Assembly: GCF_003600835.1 (NCBI RefSeq)
Contig: NZ_NQYC01000001.1
Coordinates: 1,364,001-1,428,000, forward strand
DNA from: Bacillus sp. PK3_68
Lineage (GTDB): Bacteria; Bacillota; Bacilli; Bacillales; Domibacillaceae
Length of the DNA stretch: 64,000 nt
Direction of reading: 5' to 3'
The notes under the pieces are model-generated. The model was not told the DNA's origin. It searched no databases and worked only from the letters and a program-made list of their open reading frames with translations. Positions 1 through 9,539 of the stretch are shown in pieces. The first letter of the stretch is position 1; each line of letters starts with the position of its first letter. The translations under genes and the position numbers were made by a program.

Positions 1-113
1 CCTTTTGTTGCAAAGTGGTTTACGACTAAGTGTTGCGTTAAGAACAACCCTACAGGTATGACACCAAGCAATGAGTGCAGCCTGCGATAAAAAAATTCTC
101 GGTTGTCAGCCAT
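1..113 (-). CDS. sdhC: Succinate dehydrogenase cytochrome b558 subunit, N-terminal part (partial)
   Basis: Reading leftwards from an ATG at 113 gives 37 codons that run off the window edge. The translation starts MADNREFFYRRLHSLLGVIP and continues with GLFLTQHLVVNHF, which closely follows the N-terminus of B. subtilis SdhC as I know it. SdhC is the haem-b membrane anchor of complex II. The first transmembrane helix and the His in the QHLVVN stretch are visible. A strong ribosome binding site (AAGGGGGG) lies 6 bases upstream. Its place next to yslB and uvrC is the usual Bacillus arrangement. The rest of the gene and sdhAB would lie to the left of the window. Confidence 0.9.
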   Translation of the reverse strand, partial: MADNREFFYRRLHSLLGVIPVGLFLTQHLVVNHFATK

Positions 114-397
114 GTTTTACCCCCCTTAATCTTGAAGCATCCGACAAATCCTCTCTTCTTTCGGCAAAGCTTCATATTGTAACTATTTTGTGACAAGACC
201 ATTTTACTCTCATCCATATGAAGCGTCAAGGACAGGTGTGCTCTTTTTATATTGTAAAAAAGCTACCAAAACTGAATGTTTCTTCAGTATTTTTGTTTTT
301 CTTTAGAGATTTATTATATCACAATACTAAGCTAATAAATTCCTTTTTTCTCTTCCAACTGTTGTATATAATGGATAACAGAAAGTGGGGATAAAAA

Positions 398-823
398 TTG
401 ACAAATCAACTCGATCAACAAGAGACAAAAAGCCTCTCTGTGCCTATTTTCGGTTATGAATTAATCAGGGATGCTCTATTAGCAGATGTGCTCGGAAAAG
501 AGGCTGGTCCAATTCTTTACTGGGCAGGTAAATCACTTGCTAGAAAGTTTCCTTGCCAAAACAGCGAAGACCTTTGCTCCTTTTTTGAAGAGGCTGGCTG
601 GGGGACGCTTACCCTCTTAAAAGAAGCAAAACGGGAAAAAACTTTTGAACTGAGCGGCCCTTTCATTGAAAGGAGATTTTCTGTTCAATCCGAGCCCTCC
701 TTCTCTCTTGAAAGCGGATTTTTAGCTGAACAGATCTCCTCCAACGAACAGGCTGAGGCGGAATCAGTCGTTGATATACAAAAACGGACGAAAAAAGTCA
801 CGCTCATTGTAAAATGGGAATAA
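398..823 (+). CDS. yslB: YslB, DUF2507 family protein
   Basis: A 141-residue protein matching the YslB/DUF2507 family, found beside sdhC in Bacillus. The FGYELIRDALL segment near residue 18 and the FFEEAGWG segment near residue 63 are typical of the family. The biochemical role is not known. The frame opens with a TTG at 398 behind a GTGGGG Shine-Dalgarno-like stretch. It is transcribed divergently from sdhC. In B. subtilis lysC lies between yslB and uvrC; here it is absent and only a terminator separates them. Confidence 0.85.
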   Translation: MTNQLDQQETKSLSVPIFGYELIRDALLADVLGKEAGPILYWAGKSLARKFPCQNSEDLCSFFEEAGWGTLTLLKEAKREKTFELSGPFIERRFSVQSEPSFSLESGFLAEQISSNEQAEAESVVDIQKRTKKVTLIVKWE

Positions 824-842
824 GGTTTTAAGGCATCATAAA

Positions 843-887
843 AAGGCTGTCCTACAATTGACCGTTTCTCTTCGTTTGGACAGCCTT
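843..887. terminator. Bidirectional terminator between yslB and uvrC
   Basis: Inverted repeat AAGGCTGTCC / GGACAGCCTT with a 25-base loop, placed between two convergent genes. It probably ends both transcripts. Confidence 0.75.
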
Positions 888-893
888 ACCTCT

Positions 894-2681
894 TTACTTT
901 TCTTCGTTTTTCCTCTGCAACTGCTCAAGAAGATCCTCCGCGGTTCTCTCGGGAATACCGATAGCCCGCAGTTCCTCCTTCGTTGCTTCTTTGATTTTCT
1001 TCACGGAACCAAAATGTTTTAATAGCTGTTTTTTACGCTTCGGCCCTATTCCAGTAATGTCATCTAAAATGGACTGAAATGTTCCCTTTCCACGAAGCTG
1101 GCGGTGAAAGGTAATAGCAAAACGATGAACCTCATCCTGAATACGCTGTAATAAGTAAAATTCCTGACTATTGTGCAAAAGTGGTACAACGGAGAGCGGT
1201 GACCCATAAAGAAGCTGTGACGTCCGGTGTTTATCATCCTTTGCGAGGCCGGCAACCGGAATATCCAAATTTAATTCATTAAGCAAGACATCTTTTGCTG
1301 TTTCAATCTGCCCTTTTCCACCATCAATAATAATTAAATCTGGAAGCGGAAGCCCTTCCTTTAGCACCCGGCTATAGCGGCGGCGTATCACTTCACGCAT
1401 CGAGGCATAATCATCCGGTCCATGAACGGTTTTAATTTTGAATTTGCGATATTCTTTTTTGGCCGGCTTGCCGTCAATGAACACAATCATGGCCGAGACT
1501 GGATCTGTTCCCTGGATATTTGAGTTGTCAAACGCCTCAATGCGGAGCGGTGTGTGAATATTCATTATCCTTCCCAGCTGTTCCACCGCTTTAATCGTCC
1601 GTTCCTCATCTCGTTCAATCAACGCAAACTTTTCTGCCAGAGCCGCTTGGGCGTTGCTTGCTGCTAGATGAACAAGCTCTTTTTTCTTTCCTCTTTGAGG
1701 CTTAATCATTTTCACTTCAATTAACTGCTCAGCGAGTGCCTCATCTACTTTTTCAGGCAGAAGAATTTCTTTCGGTTTAAAGTGATTTGGCTGATCATAA
1801 AATTGTCCGAGATAAGTTAAAAACTCTTCTTCTGGTTCATCGTAAATAGGAAATAAGGACACATCGCGCTCGATTAACTTTCCTTGGCGGATAAAGAACA
1901 CCTGCACACACATCCAGCCTTTATCGACAGCGTAGCCAAATACGTCCCGGTCTGTAAAATCTGTCGTATTAATTTTCTGCTTCTCCATCGTGGCCTCAAT
2001 GTGAGCAATTTGATCCCGGAACTCCTTTGCCCGTTCAAATTCCAGGTTTTCAGCTGCTTCATGCATTTTTGCAGTCAGCTGCTCTTTTACCTGCTGATGC
2101 CCTCCATTTAGAAAACGGACAATCTCATTCGTCATTTCTTTATACTGCTCATCTGTTATTTCATTCACACAAGGAGCAAGGCATTGGCCCATATGATAAT
2201 ACAGACACACTCTATCCGGTAAGTTGATACACTTTCTAAGCGGGTACAAGCGGTCAAGCAGCTTTTTTGTCTCATTAGCCGCATAAGCGTTGGGATAAGG
2301 ACCAAAATATTTCGCTTTATCTTTTTTCACCTTTCTAGTGATAATAAGACGCGGGTGTTTCTCCGCTGTTAGTTTGATAAATGGGTAACTTTTATCATCC
2401 TTCAGCATGATATTGTATTTCGGATCGTGCTTTTTAATTAAATTTAGCTCAAGGATGAGGGCTTCGAGATTGGATGAAGTAATAATGTATTCAAAGTCCT
2501 CTATTTCACTAACGAGTCGCTGCGTTTTTGCATCATGCGAGCCGGAAAAATAGGAACGGACACGATTCTTTAACACTTTGGCTTTCCCTACATAAATAAC
2601 GGTTCCTTGGCGATCTTTCATTAAATAGCAACCGGGTTTGTCCGGAAGCAGCGCCAGTTTATTTTTAATAGTTAGATTCAT
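894..2681 (-). CDS. uvrC: Excinuclease ABC subunit C
   Basis: UvrC makes the two incisions around bulky DNA lesions in UvrABC nucleotide excision repair. The 595-residue length fits the family. The GIY-YIG nuclease domain lies at about residues 14-93 (KPGCYLM, VIYVGKA), followed by the Cys-containing interdomain segment and a UVR helix near residue 205-240. The RNase H-like endonuclease core follows (EAFDNSN and IIDGGKGQ motifs). A helix-hairpin-helix pair closes the protein ([15 protein letters not shown]). The ATG at 2681 has a very strong ribosome binding site (GGGAGGTGGGAG). It is next to trxA as in B. subtilis but has its own terminator upstream. Confidence 0.97.
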   Translation of the reverse strand: MNLTIKNKLALLPDKPGCYLMKDRQGTVIYVGKAKVLKNRVRSYFSGSHDAKTQRLVSEIEDFEYIITSSNLEALILELNLIKKHDPKYNIMLKDDKSYPFIKLTAEKHPRLIITRKVKKDKAKYFGPYPNAYAANETKKLLDRLYPLRKCINLPDRVCLYYHMGQCLAPCVNEITDEQYKEMTNEIVRFLNGGHQQVKEQLTAKMHEAAENLEFERAKEFRDQIAHIEATMEKQKINTTDFTDRDVFGYAVDKGWMCVQVFFIRQGKLIERDVSLFPIYDEPEEEFLTYLGQFYDQPNHFKPKEILLPEKVDEALAEQLIEVKMIKPQRGKKKELVHLAASNAQAALAEKFALIERDEERTIKAVEQLGRIMNIHTPLRIEAFDNSNIQGTDPVSAMIVFIDGKPAKKEYRKFKIKTVHGPDDYASMREVIRRRYSRVLKEGLPLPDLIIIDGGKGQIETAKDVLLNELNLDIPVAGLAKDDKHRTSQLLYGSPLSVVPLLHNSQEFYLLQRIQDEVHRFAITFHRQLRGKGTFQSILDDITGIGPKRKKQLLKHFGSVKKIKEATKEELRAIGIPERTAEDLLEQLQRKNEEK

Positions 2682-2726
2682 TCTCCCACCTCCCGGACGA
2701 GTTTTTGTTCAATCACTTTATTTGTA

Positions 2727-2767
2727 CAAAAAACCGTCTTCTGTCCCAGACAGAAGACGGTTTTTTG
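2727..2767 (-). terminator. Intrinsic terminator after trxA
   Basis: Near-perfect hairpin with arms ACCGTCTTCTGTC / GACAGAAGACGGT, with A-tract and T-tract on the two sides. It lies just downstream of trxA (leftward) and upstream of uvrC. Confidence 0.9.
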
Positions 2768-2775
2768 TAATTAAA

Positions 2776-3090
2776 TTAAGCATGTTTGTTTACTAATTCT
2801 GCTAATGCTTCTTTCGGTTGGAAACCGATCACTTTATCAACAGGCTGGCCGTCTTTAAACAAAATAAGTGTTGGAATGCTCATCACACCGTATTTTCCAG
2901 CTGTCTCTTGGTTTTCATCTACGTCAATTTTTACAATTTTTACTTTGTCGGCTAACTCTGCATCAAGTTCTTCCAATACAGGAGCAATCATTTTACATGG
3001 TCCGCACCATGGAGCCCAGAAGTCTGCCAGCACAAGGCCGCTAGCTGTTTCGTTATTAAAGTTTTGGTCAGTCGCTTTTACAATTGCCAT
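2776..3090 (-). CDS. trxA: Thioredoxin
   Basis: A 104-residue cytosolic thioredoxin. The redox-active WCGPC motif is at residues 28-32 and the cis-proline loop (SIPTL) follows at about residue 72. It reduces disulfides in ribonucleotide reductase, PAPS reductase and other partners. The ATG at 3090 is preferred over a TTG one codon upstream because the TAGGAGGG site is 7 bases from it. It sits between uvrC and etfA as in B. subtilis, with terminators on both sides, so it is probably transcribed alone. Confidence 0.97.
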   Translation of the reverse strand: MAIVKATDQNFNNETASGLVLADFWAPWCGPCKMIAPVLEELDAELADKVKIVKIDVDENQETAGKYGVMSIPTLILFKDGQPVDKVIGFQPKEALAELVNKHA

Positions 3091-3261
3091 CAAAAACCCT
3101 CCTAAAGTTACGTATACTATGGTCAGTATAGCACCGATTATAATTGGATGCTATTTTTTTGCTTTACATTTTATTTTCCCCTTTTGAAGTGCCTCTACTC
3201 CTGTTCTACCAGCTTGTATAAGAATATCTTACCGCAAATTGAAAGCCTATCATAAAAGAAC

Positions 3262-3300
3262 AAACAAAGAGCTGATGCTTAAAGCATCAGCTCTTTGTTT
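3262..3300 (-). terminator. Terminator of the lcfA-fadR-fadB-etfBA operon
   Basis: Long perfect hairpin (AAAGAGCTGATGC / GCATCAGCTCTTT) immediately after the etfA stop codon. Confidence 0.9.
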
Positions 3301-3306
3301 AGCTAA

Positions 3307-4287
3307 TCAAGAGGAAGCTACCTTTAACTTTTTAAATTCTTCTGTCAGCATCGGTACCACTTCGAATAAATCACCGACAATGCCATAATCGGCTACACCG
3401 AAAATACTAGCTTCTGGATCTTTGTTGATCGCAACAATAATTTTTGAATTGGACATACCGGCTAAATGCTGGATCGCTCCGGAAATTCCGCAGGCAATGT
3501 ACAAGTCAGGCGTAACAACCTTCCCTGTCTGTCCAATTTGCAGTGAATAGTCGCAATAGTCCGCATCGCATGCGCCGCGGGAAGCACCGACCGCTCCGCC
3601 GAGCACATCAGCCAGCTCCTGCAGCGGCTTAAAGCCTTCTTCACTTTTGACACCGCGTCCGCCAGCAACAATTACTTTTGCTTCTGATAAATCAACGCCT
3701 TCTGACGTTTTGCGAACGACCTCCTGAATAACGGTGCGAATGTCTGTAATGTCTACAGTGACAGGGTAGACATCTCCTGAACGGGATTCATCCTTCTCAA
3801 GGGGCGAAATATTGTTTGGACGTACAGAAGCTAGCACAAGCCCTTCGCTCACTTTTTTTGTCTCAAAGGCTTTCCCTGAATAAATCGGACGGGTAAAAAT
3901 AACCTCTCCGCTCTCTTCTTCAACTGCCGTTGCATCAGAAATTAACCCTGCCTGGAGTCTTGATGCAATTTTCGGCGATAAATCCTTCCCAAGTGCCGTA
4001 TGGCCAAAGATAATAGCCTCTGGATTTTCCCGGTCCACAACCGCAAGCAATGCCTGCGAATAACCGTCCGATGTGTATTGTGCTAACTTTTCGTTTTCTA
4101 CGGTGGCCACACGGTCTGCTCCATATTGAATAAGCTGCTCCGCAAGACTGCTAACCGATTCCCCTATCAGCACCCCGACAACTTCGCCACCCTGTGCAAC
4201 TTTTTTACCTGCTGCAATCGCCTCAAACGAAACGTTTCTTAGTGCCCCATCACGTACTTCTCCCAATACCAATACTTTTTTTGACAT
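3307..4287 (-). CDS. etfA: Electron transfer flavoprotein, alpha subunit
   Basis: EtfA carries the FAD that collects electrons from acyl-CoA dehydrogenases. The protein has 326 residues, as usual. The C-terminal FAD-binding domain shows the family signature around residues 205-300 (AGGRGVKS, DLYIACGISGAIQHLAGM, VAINKDPEASIFGVADYGIVGD, split here by me). The N-terminal domain pairs with EtfB. It follows etfB by 28 bases in one operon with fadB and fadR, which points to beta-oxidation as its main use. Confidence 0.97.
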   Translation of the reverse strand: MSKKVLVLGEVRDGALRNVSFEAIAAGKKVAQGGEVVGVLIGESVSSLAEQLIQYGADRVATVENEKLAQYTSDGYSQALLAVVDRENPEAIIFGHTALGKDLSPKIASRLQAGLISDATAVEEESGEVIFTRPIYSGKAFETKKVSEGLVLASVRPNNISPLEKDESRSGDVYPVTVDITDIRTVIQEVVRKTSEGVDLSEAKVIVAGGRGVKSEEGFKPLQELADVLGGAVGASRGACDADYCDYSLQIGQTGKVVTPDLYIACGISGAIQHLAGMSNSKIIVAINKDPEASIFGVADYGIVGDLFEVVPMLTEEFKKLKVASS

Positions 4288-4315
4288 GTTGATCCCCTCC
4301 TGTCCAGTTTATCCT

Positions 4316-5089
4316 TTAAATGACCTTTGCTTCGTTATGCAGTAAACTTACAAGCTCTTGCACCTGATCGTTTAATTCCCCTTCCAAAATGCGACCAGCT
4401 TCTTTTTTCGGCGGCAAAAAGACGTCAATGGTTTCCGTTTTTGCTTCTACATCGTCCTCATCAAGACCCAAATCGTCCAGCTCCAGCTCCTCAAGTGGCT
4501 TCTTTTTCGCTTTCATGATCCCTGGCAGTGAAGGATATCGCGGATCATTCAACCCTTGCTGCGCCGTTACAAGCAATGGCAGTGTTGTTTGAATTTTCTC
4601 GGAATCTCCTTCTACATCACGAACGATGTGAACGCTTTCACCTTCGATTTTAATATCCGTAATTGTGGTCACATAAGGAATGCCAAGCAGATCAGCTACT
4701 CGCGGGCCCACCTGCCCACTGCCACCATCGATCGCCACATTTCCTGCGATAATCAAGTCTGCTTCCTTGTCTTTCAAAAACTCAGCTAGGATCTTTGCTG
4801 TTGTATATTGATCGCCGCTTTCGACATCATCTTCCGTATTGATCAATACGGCTTTGTCAGCTCCCATTGCCAATGCGGTCCGTAGCTGTTTTTCTGCTTC
4901 CTCGCTGCCGACGGAAACAACCGTCACCTCACCGCCTTTGTCATCGCGAATTTGAATCGCTTCCTCAACGGCGTACTCATCATACGGATTGATGATGAAC
5001 TCTGCTCCGTCCTCTTGAATTTGGCCATTTACCACACTGATTTTCTCTTCGGTATCAAAAGTTCTTTTTAGAAGTACATAAATATTCAT
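4316..5089 (-). CDS. etfB: Electron transfer flavoprotein, beta subunit
   Basis: 257 residues, normal length. It forms the heterodimer with EtfA and binds AMP. The family motifs include NPYDEYAVEEA at about 36-46, the GNVAIDGGSGQVGP segment at about 116-129 and the MKAKKKP stretch near residue 192. It lies between fadB and etfA and is most likely cotranscribed with both. Confidence 0.97.
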   Translation of the reverse strand: MNIYVLLKRTFDTEEKISVVNGQIQEDGAEFIINPYDEYAVEEAIQIRDDKGGEVTVVSVGSEEAEKQLRTALAMGADKAVLINTEDDVESGDQYTTAKILAEFLKDKEADLIIAGNVAIDGGSGQVGPRVADLLGIPYVTTITDIKIEGESVHIVRDVEGDSEKIQTTLPLLVTAQQGLNDPRYPSLPGIMKAKKKPLEELELDDLGLDEDDVEAKTETIDVFLPPKKEAGRILEGELNDQVQELVSLLHNEAKVI

Positions 5090-5158
5090 AATTTCCCCTC
5101 CCGCTTTATTCTTTTCTGTTCATTTGAAAAATTGAAAATATTTTTTCGAAAAAATGAA

Positions 5159-5929
5159 TTACCCCTTAAACTCCGGCTGTCTTTTCTCAATAAAAGCGCT
5201 AATTCCTTCCTTGGCATCTTGAGACTCGAATACTTCACCGAACAGCTCTGCTTCTCTCTCTGCCCCTTTGTAATACTCGGCATGCTTTGAAAAATTAAGC
5301 AATTCAATCGTTGCTTTCATGCTAATTGGACTTTTAAGAGCAATTTTAGCGGCCATTTCGCGCGCCTTGGAGAGCAATTCTTCCTCCGGATAAGCGTGAT
5401 TGGCCAGCCCTAATTGAGCGGCCTCTATGCCGGTAATTGGCTCACTCGTCAGCAGTAATTCTGCCGCTTTTGCAGTTCCGACATATCGCGGAAGACGCTG
5501 TGATCCCGCAAATCCAGGAACGAGTCCAAGGGAAAGCTCTGGCAAGCCAAGTCTGGCCTGTTCTGAAACAAGACGGATATGACAGCTCATCGCCAATTCC
5601 AGACCGCCGCCAAGCGCTGCGCCATGAATAGCGGCGATAACCGGTTTTGAAAAATTCTCAATCCGTTCAAATACTCGCTGCCCACGAGCAGCAAGCTCAG
5701 TGAATTCTTTGCCGTTGCTTACTGTTGTAAATTCCTTAATGTCTGCACCGGCTGAAAAGAATCTTCCTTCTCCGCTGATAAGAACGACACGGACTTCATG
5801 ATCTTGTTCGATCTCGCTGAACGCTTGCTCAATGTCAGCGATCAACGCACTCGAGAGAGCATTAGCCGGCGGTCTTTGAATAAGAATTTCTGCCGTCCGG
5901 CCCTCTCTTTTCCATGATATGTACTCCAT
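5159..5929 (-). CDS. fadB: Enoyl-CoA hydratase/isomerase
   Basis: A 256-residue crotonase-fold enzyme that hydrates trans-2-enoyl-CoA in beta-oxidation. The oxyanion-hole signature GAALGGGLELAMSCHI is at about residue 98-113 and the second segment (ELSLGLVPGFAGSQRLPR) follows. Acidic residues of the active site lie in these two stretches. The ATG at 5929 behind GGGGAGGTAAGAAA is the start; the longer frame up to 5980 would run into the fadR 3' end and lacks a ribosome binding site. It corresponds to B. subtilis FadB (YsiB). Confidence 0.93.
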   Translation of the reverse strand: MEYISWKREGRTAEILIQRPPANALSSALIADIEQAFSEIEQDHEVRVVLISGEGRFFSAGADIKEFTTVSNGKEFTELAARGQRVFERIENFSKPVIAAIHGAALGGGLELAMSCHIRLVSEQARLGLPELSLGLVPGFAGSQRLPRYVGTAKAAELLLTSEPITGIEAAQLGLANHAYPEEELLSKAREMAAKIALKSPISMKATIELLNFSKHAEYYKGAEREAELFGEVFESQDAKEGISAFIEKRQPEFKG

Positions 5930-5960
5930 TTTCTTACCTCCCCTTGTGCCTGACAATAGA

Positions 5961-6545
5961 TCAGTGAATAGAAAAACCATTTAGCAGCATATCCCCTACT
6001 TCAGGAGCAAGCGCTGGAAGAGAATACTTTTGATCATTCATCACCCAGGTTGTAACCGTTTCGTCAATCGTTCCAAAAATCATTTGTCTTGCAAGCTGAA
6101 CGTTCAGTGACGGCCTGAATTCATCTTTCTCGATGCCTTCCTTTAATATTTCATCAATCAGCAACAAATAGCCTTTCAGCACGGCATTAATTTTCAGGCG
6201 AAGTTCTTTATTTGATTGTCTAAGCTCCAGCTGGGTGACTACAGCTAAATGCCTGTCTTCTGACAACATGGTAAAGTGATGGTCCACCAATAATAATAAC
6301 TTCTCCGCGGCTGTGTTTTTTCCTGCTAAAGCTTCTTGAATTTTCTTCACAAAACTTCCCATTTTTTCTTGAAACAATGAAATTAATATGTCTTCTTTAT
6401 TTTTAAAATACAGATAGATTGTGCCGTCTGCGACTCCAGCTTGCTTGGCTATTTTTGCAACCTGAGCCTGGTGGTAGCCGTTTTCTGCAATCGCTATAAC
6501 AGCAGCATCTATAATTTGGTGGTATTTTGGTTTGTTCCTTTTCAC
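5961..6545 (-). CDS. fadR: TetR-family fatty-acid degradation repressor
   Basis: A 194-residue TetR regulator. The N-terminal helix-turn-helix (residues 25-50: VAKIAKQAGVADGTIYLYFKNKE) is followed by an alpha-helical ligand domain. In B. subtilis FadR (YsiA) represses beta-oxidation genes and is released by long-chain acyl-CoA; the operon context here is the same. The start is a GTG at 6545 behind GGGAGGGGGC. A perfect match to the FadR consensus lies just upstream, so the gene is probably autoregulated together with fadB, etfB and etfA. Confidence 0.93.
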   Translation of the reverse strand: MKRNKPKYHQIIDAAVIAIAENGYHQAQVAKIAKQAGVADGTIYLYFKNKEDILISLFQEKMGSFVKKIQEALAGKNTAAEKLLLLVDHHFTMLSEDRHLAVVTQLELRQSNKELRLKINAVLKGYLLLIDEILKEGIEKDEFRPSLNVQLARQMIFGTIDETVTTWVMNDQKYSLPALAPEVGDMLLNGFSIH

Positions 6546-6581
6546 AGGCTGCCCCCTCCCAATCTTTCAGCATCAATAAAA

Positions 6582-6599
6582 TGAATGACTATTCATTCA
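6582..6599. promoter_or_regulatory. FadR operator
   Basis: TGAATGACTATTCATTCA is an exact fit to the published B. subtilis FadR consensus TGAATGAMTANTCATTCA. It is 36 bases upstream of the fadR start, in the lcfA-fadR gap, so it can control fadR-fadB-etfBA separately from lcfA. Confidence 0.92.
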
Positions 6600-6666
6600 T
6601 GTTTTTATCTTACCGTTTTAAGAAAGAAGAGTCAAGAGGGGACAAGCAGTTTTCTTTTGGCTCTAC

Positions 6667-8355
6667 TTAGCTTGTTTTCTCTTGTTTCCTTTTTTCTTCA
6701 TCCACTAATGTGCGTCTCAAAATTTTACCGACGGCTGTCTTCGGCAGCTCCTTTCGGAATTCATAGATTCTTGGTACTTTGTAAGCGGCCAGATGGGCGC
6801 GCGCAAATATATTTAATTCCTCTTCTGTCGTTGAATAGCCGTCTTTTAAGACGATATAGGCCTTCACCGTTTCACCGCGATATGAATCTGGCACGCCTGC
6901 CACTACGACCTCCTGTATCGCCTCATGCTCATATAACACCTCCTCGATTTCTCGAGGGTAAATATTGTAGCCGCCTGCAAGGATCATATCCTTCTTTCTA
7001 TCAACAACAAAGAAATAACCATCTTCATTCATATAGCCGACATCCCCGGTTAATAGCCAGCCGTTCTTGAAAGCCATTTCCGTTTCTTCCGGCCGGTTCC
7101 AATACCCTTTCATCACTTGCGGGCCCTTAATTACAATTTCTCCAACTTCTCCTGGCGGCAGGACCTCTCCAGTCTCCATCGATAAAATAGCTGCCTCTGT
7201 ATCCGGCCAGGGAACACCGATGCTGCCTTTTACCCGCTCGCTATCCCATAGAAAGTTTGAATGAGTGACCGGGGAAGTTTCAGATAGCCCATACCCTTCC
7301 ACAAGCTTTCCTCCAGTAACTCTCTCGAACTTTTGCTGCACTTCTGCAGGCAGCGGTGCTGAGCCACTAAGACATGAGCCAATGGAAGATAAGTTGTATT
7401 TCTTCAAATCAGGATCATTTAACAGGGCAATATAAATCGTGGGGGCACCCGGAAATAGTGTAGGGCGTTGCTTTTCAATAGTCTTTAGTGTCGTCTTTAC
7501 ATCAAATTTAGGCAAAAGCACCATTTTATAAGCTTGCATAATTGACAATATCATAACTGTGGTCATACCGTATACATGAAAGAATGGCAAGATCCCTAAA
7601 ATTACTTCTTCTCCTTTTTTACACTTATACATCCATGAAGCACACATTGATGTATTGGCGATAAGGTTTTTATGAGTAAGCATAACACCTTTCGGAAACC
7701 CCGTTGTTCCTCCAGTATATTGGATCAGGGCAAGATCCTCATTAAAACGGAAAGGAACGGTTAGCTCTTCGGCTGACTCCCTTTCCATGATGCGTGTAAA
7801 CTCATGATTTGTCCCCCGCTCTTCCACATACACTCTCAACCCCGTTTGTTTTGTCTGTATAAAAGGATAAATAATATTTTTTGGAAAGGGGAGATAGTCC
7901 TTGATAGCGGTTACAATAATATGCTGCAAGTTTGTATGTTTCATTACCTGCCGTACACGAGGATATAAAATGTCCAAGGTGATAACTACGATGGAGCCTG
8001 AGTCCTTCATTTGATATTCGATTTCTCTTTCCGTATACAGAGGATTTGTCTGAACGACGATTCCCCCGGCATACAAGACGCCGAAATAACTGATCACTGC
8101 CTGCGGACTATTAGGAAGCATAATCGCCACCCGTTCTCCTTTTTTAACACCGAGTTTTTTTAAATAGCGCCCCATTTTCAAAGAAGATTCATATACTTCC
8201 TTAAATGTTAACTCTTTTCCCATAAAATGAATAGCTATTTTGTTGGGGTGCTCTTTTGCTGCTTTTGTTAAATACGATTGAACAGGCTGTTCTTCATAGG
8301 TAAGTGAAGCGGGTATCTCTTCCGGATAATTCGCAAGCCAAGGCCGAATACTCAT
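6667..8355 (-). CDS. lcfA: Long-chain fatty acid--CoA ligase
   Basis: A 562-residue AMP-forming acyl-CoA synthetase. It shows the A3 phosphate loop YTGGTTGFPKGV at about residue 210, the A5 motif GYGLSETSP at about residue 360, the LTGDVGYM motif A7 and the C-terminal PKTAVGKILRR with the catalytic lysine. It activates fatty acids for beta-oxidation and lies first in the fad/etf cluster, as in B. subtilis. Two ATGs occur in GGGGAGGGATGGAAATG; the second (8355) has proper spacing from the ribosome binding site. I see no FadR box in front of this gene, only the one in front of fadR. Confidence 0.95.
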   Translation of the reverse strand: MSIRPWLANYPEEIPASLTYEEQPVQSYLTKAAKEHPNKIAIHFMGKELTFKEVYESSLKMGRYLKKLGVKKGERVAIMLPNSPQAVISYFGVLYAGGIVVQTNPLYTEREIEYQMKDSGSIVVITLDILYPRVRQVMKHTNLQHIIVTAIKDYLPFPKNIIYPFIQTKQTGLRVYVEERGTNHEFTRIMERESAEELTVPFRFNEDLALIQYTGGTTGFPKGVMLTHKNLIANTSMCASWMYKCKKGEEVILGILPFFHVYGMTTVMILSIMQAYKMVLLPKFDVKTTLKTIEKQRPTLFPGAPTIYIALLNDPDLKKYNLSSIGSCLSGSAPLPAEVQQKFERVTGGKLVEGYGLSETSPVTHSNFLWDSERVKGSIGVPWPDTEAAILSMETGEVLPPGEVGEIVIKGPQVMKGYWNRPEETEMAFKNGWLLTGDVGYMNEDGYFFVVDRKKDMILAGGYNIYPREIEEVLYEHEAIQEVVVAGVPDSYRGETVKAYIVLKDGYSTTEEELNIFARAHLAAYKVPRIYEFRKELPKTAVGKILRRTLVDEEKRKQEKTS

Positions 8356-8499
8356 TTCCATCCCTCCCCGTTCATTTTGAATATTAAAAATATTCCTTTC
8401 AATTATAAACCATCTAAGAAGGCTTTGCCATATGGAAAAGGCAAAGCCCAGTGACAAACCGTTTCACTTTTACAAACAAAAAGCTGGAGACCCTTCGTT

Positions 8500-9371
8500 T
8501 TATTTATTATTAGTCCTCATCCGGACGTCCTCCGATGATAATATCCGGATCATCATTTTACCGTTTCTTGAGGTTGCCCTGATTAGGATGGGGTAGTTAT
8601 ATTCGTTTTTAAATGCAAAATCCGGCCCCCACCAGCTAACTGTAGCATCTTTTCCCGGCGGGACATACGGGACTCTTCTACTATGTGAATAACGCTCGAC
8701 AATTTGAATCCCCTTTACATTTACCGCATTAAACAATGTGGAAGAAACCTGGCATATCCCTCCCCCAATATCTTCTGCAAGCTCTCCCTTAACAATGACT
8801 GGCGCGCGCTTATATCCTTTCGCTTCTGTGCGTTCGCCAACCACTTTATTAAAGGAAAACGTCTCTCCTGGAAACAGCACATAGTTATTAACCGCCTTTG
8901 TTGCAAGAAAAATATTGTAAGAACGTTCCTTGTTGCTTTCCGCAAAATAAGTAGTGAAGCGGCCAATTTCCCTCGTGCTAATTTCTGCCAACAGCTCGCT
9001 GTCAACTTTTGGATAAACTCCTTTCTTCGGAATGGCTATTGCGGTTGATTGGCCCCCATAAAAAAAGGTGTAAAATTGCTTGATGAATTCCTCTCGGTCA
9101 AGAGCTGTTCCTGACTGTGCAGGAACAATTTCTCCTCCTTCATTCAAGGTAGCGTTGACCGGTTCCTTATACACTTTTTTGTCTAAACGATTCATGAATA
9201 CTTGCAGCTTGTTTAAGTCCATAAATGAGGTTTCTGTTGGAAAAAGAAGAAAATGATTACGCGTAACGGTCTCATTTATATTTTCATCTGTAACGGTAAA
9301 ACTCTGTGCTTGAGGCACAAGCGGAGATACCGCCAAAAATAAAAGAAGCATAAAAGCAATTTTTTTATCAT
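8500..9371 (-). CDS. VanW-domain exported protein (frame broken in the signal peptide)
   Basis: The visible 283-residue frame begins inside a hydrophobic signal sequence. Upstream, an ATG at 9371 sits behind a good GGAGGTCATGTC site and encodes MIKK before the frame slips at a T7 run (9360-9366). Adding one base there gives MIKKIAFMLLLFLAVSPLVP, a textbook signal peptide, and a 290-residue exported protein. The VanW domain occupies residues 130-270 (FSFNKVVGERTEAKGY, EDIGGGICQVSSTLFNAV, ATVSWWGPD). VanW is named from vancomycin-resistance clusters but its function is unknown. No vanHAX-like genes are near, so no resistance role is implied. Confidence 0.8.
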
Positions 9372-9539
9372 GACATGACCTCCTCTGCTTAGTATTAGTG
9401 GCAGAGAAAATTTCATGTATGGTAAAGATATTTCAAACAGTTAGTTAAGGAACTTTCATGAGTTAGAAAAGAGCCGATATCGGCTTGTAAAGCGCAACAA
9501 TGTCTTTCTTCTTTTTAGGCGTTATTTTACCTCCTCCTA

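Noticed and set aside
6585-7070. A 161-codon frame opposite lcfA
   Set aside because: It is antisense to a clear acyl-CoA synthetase and starts in the FadR operator region without a site.
8421-8448. GGCTTTGCC/GGCAAAGCC repeat upstream of lcfA
   Set aside because: The arms pair, but there is no T-run on either strand; not a clear terminator.
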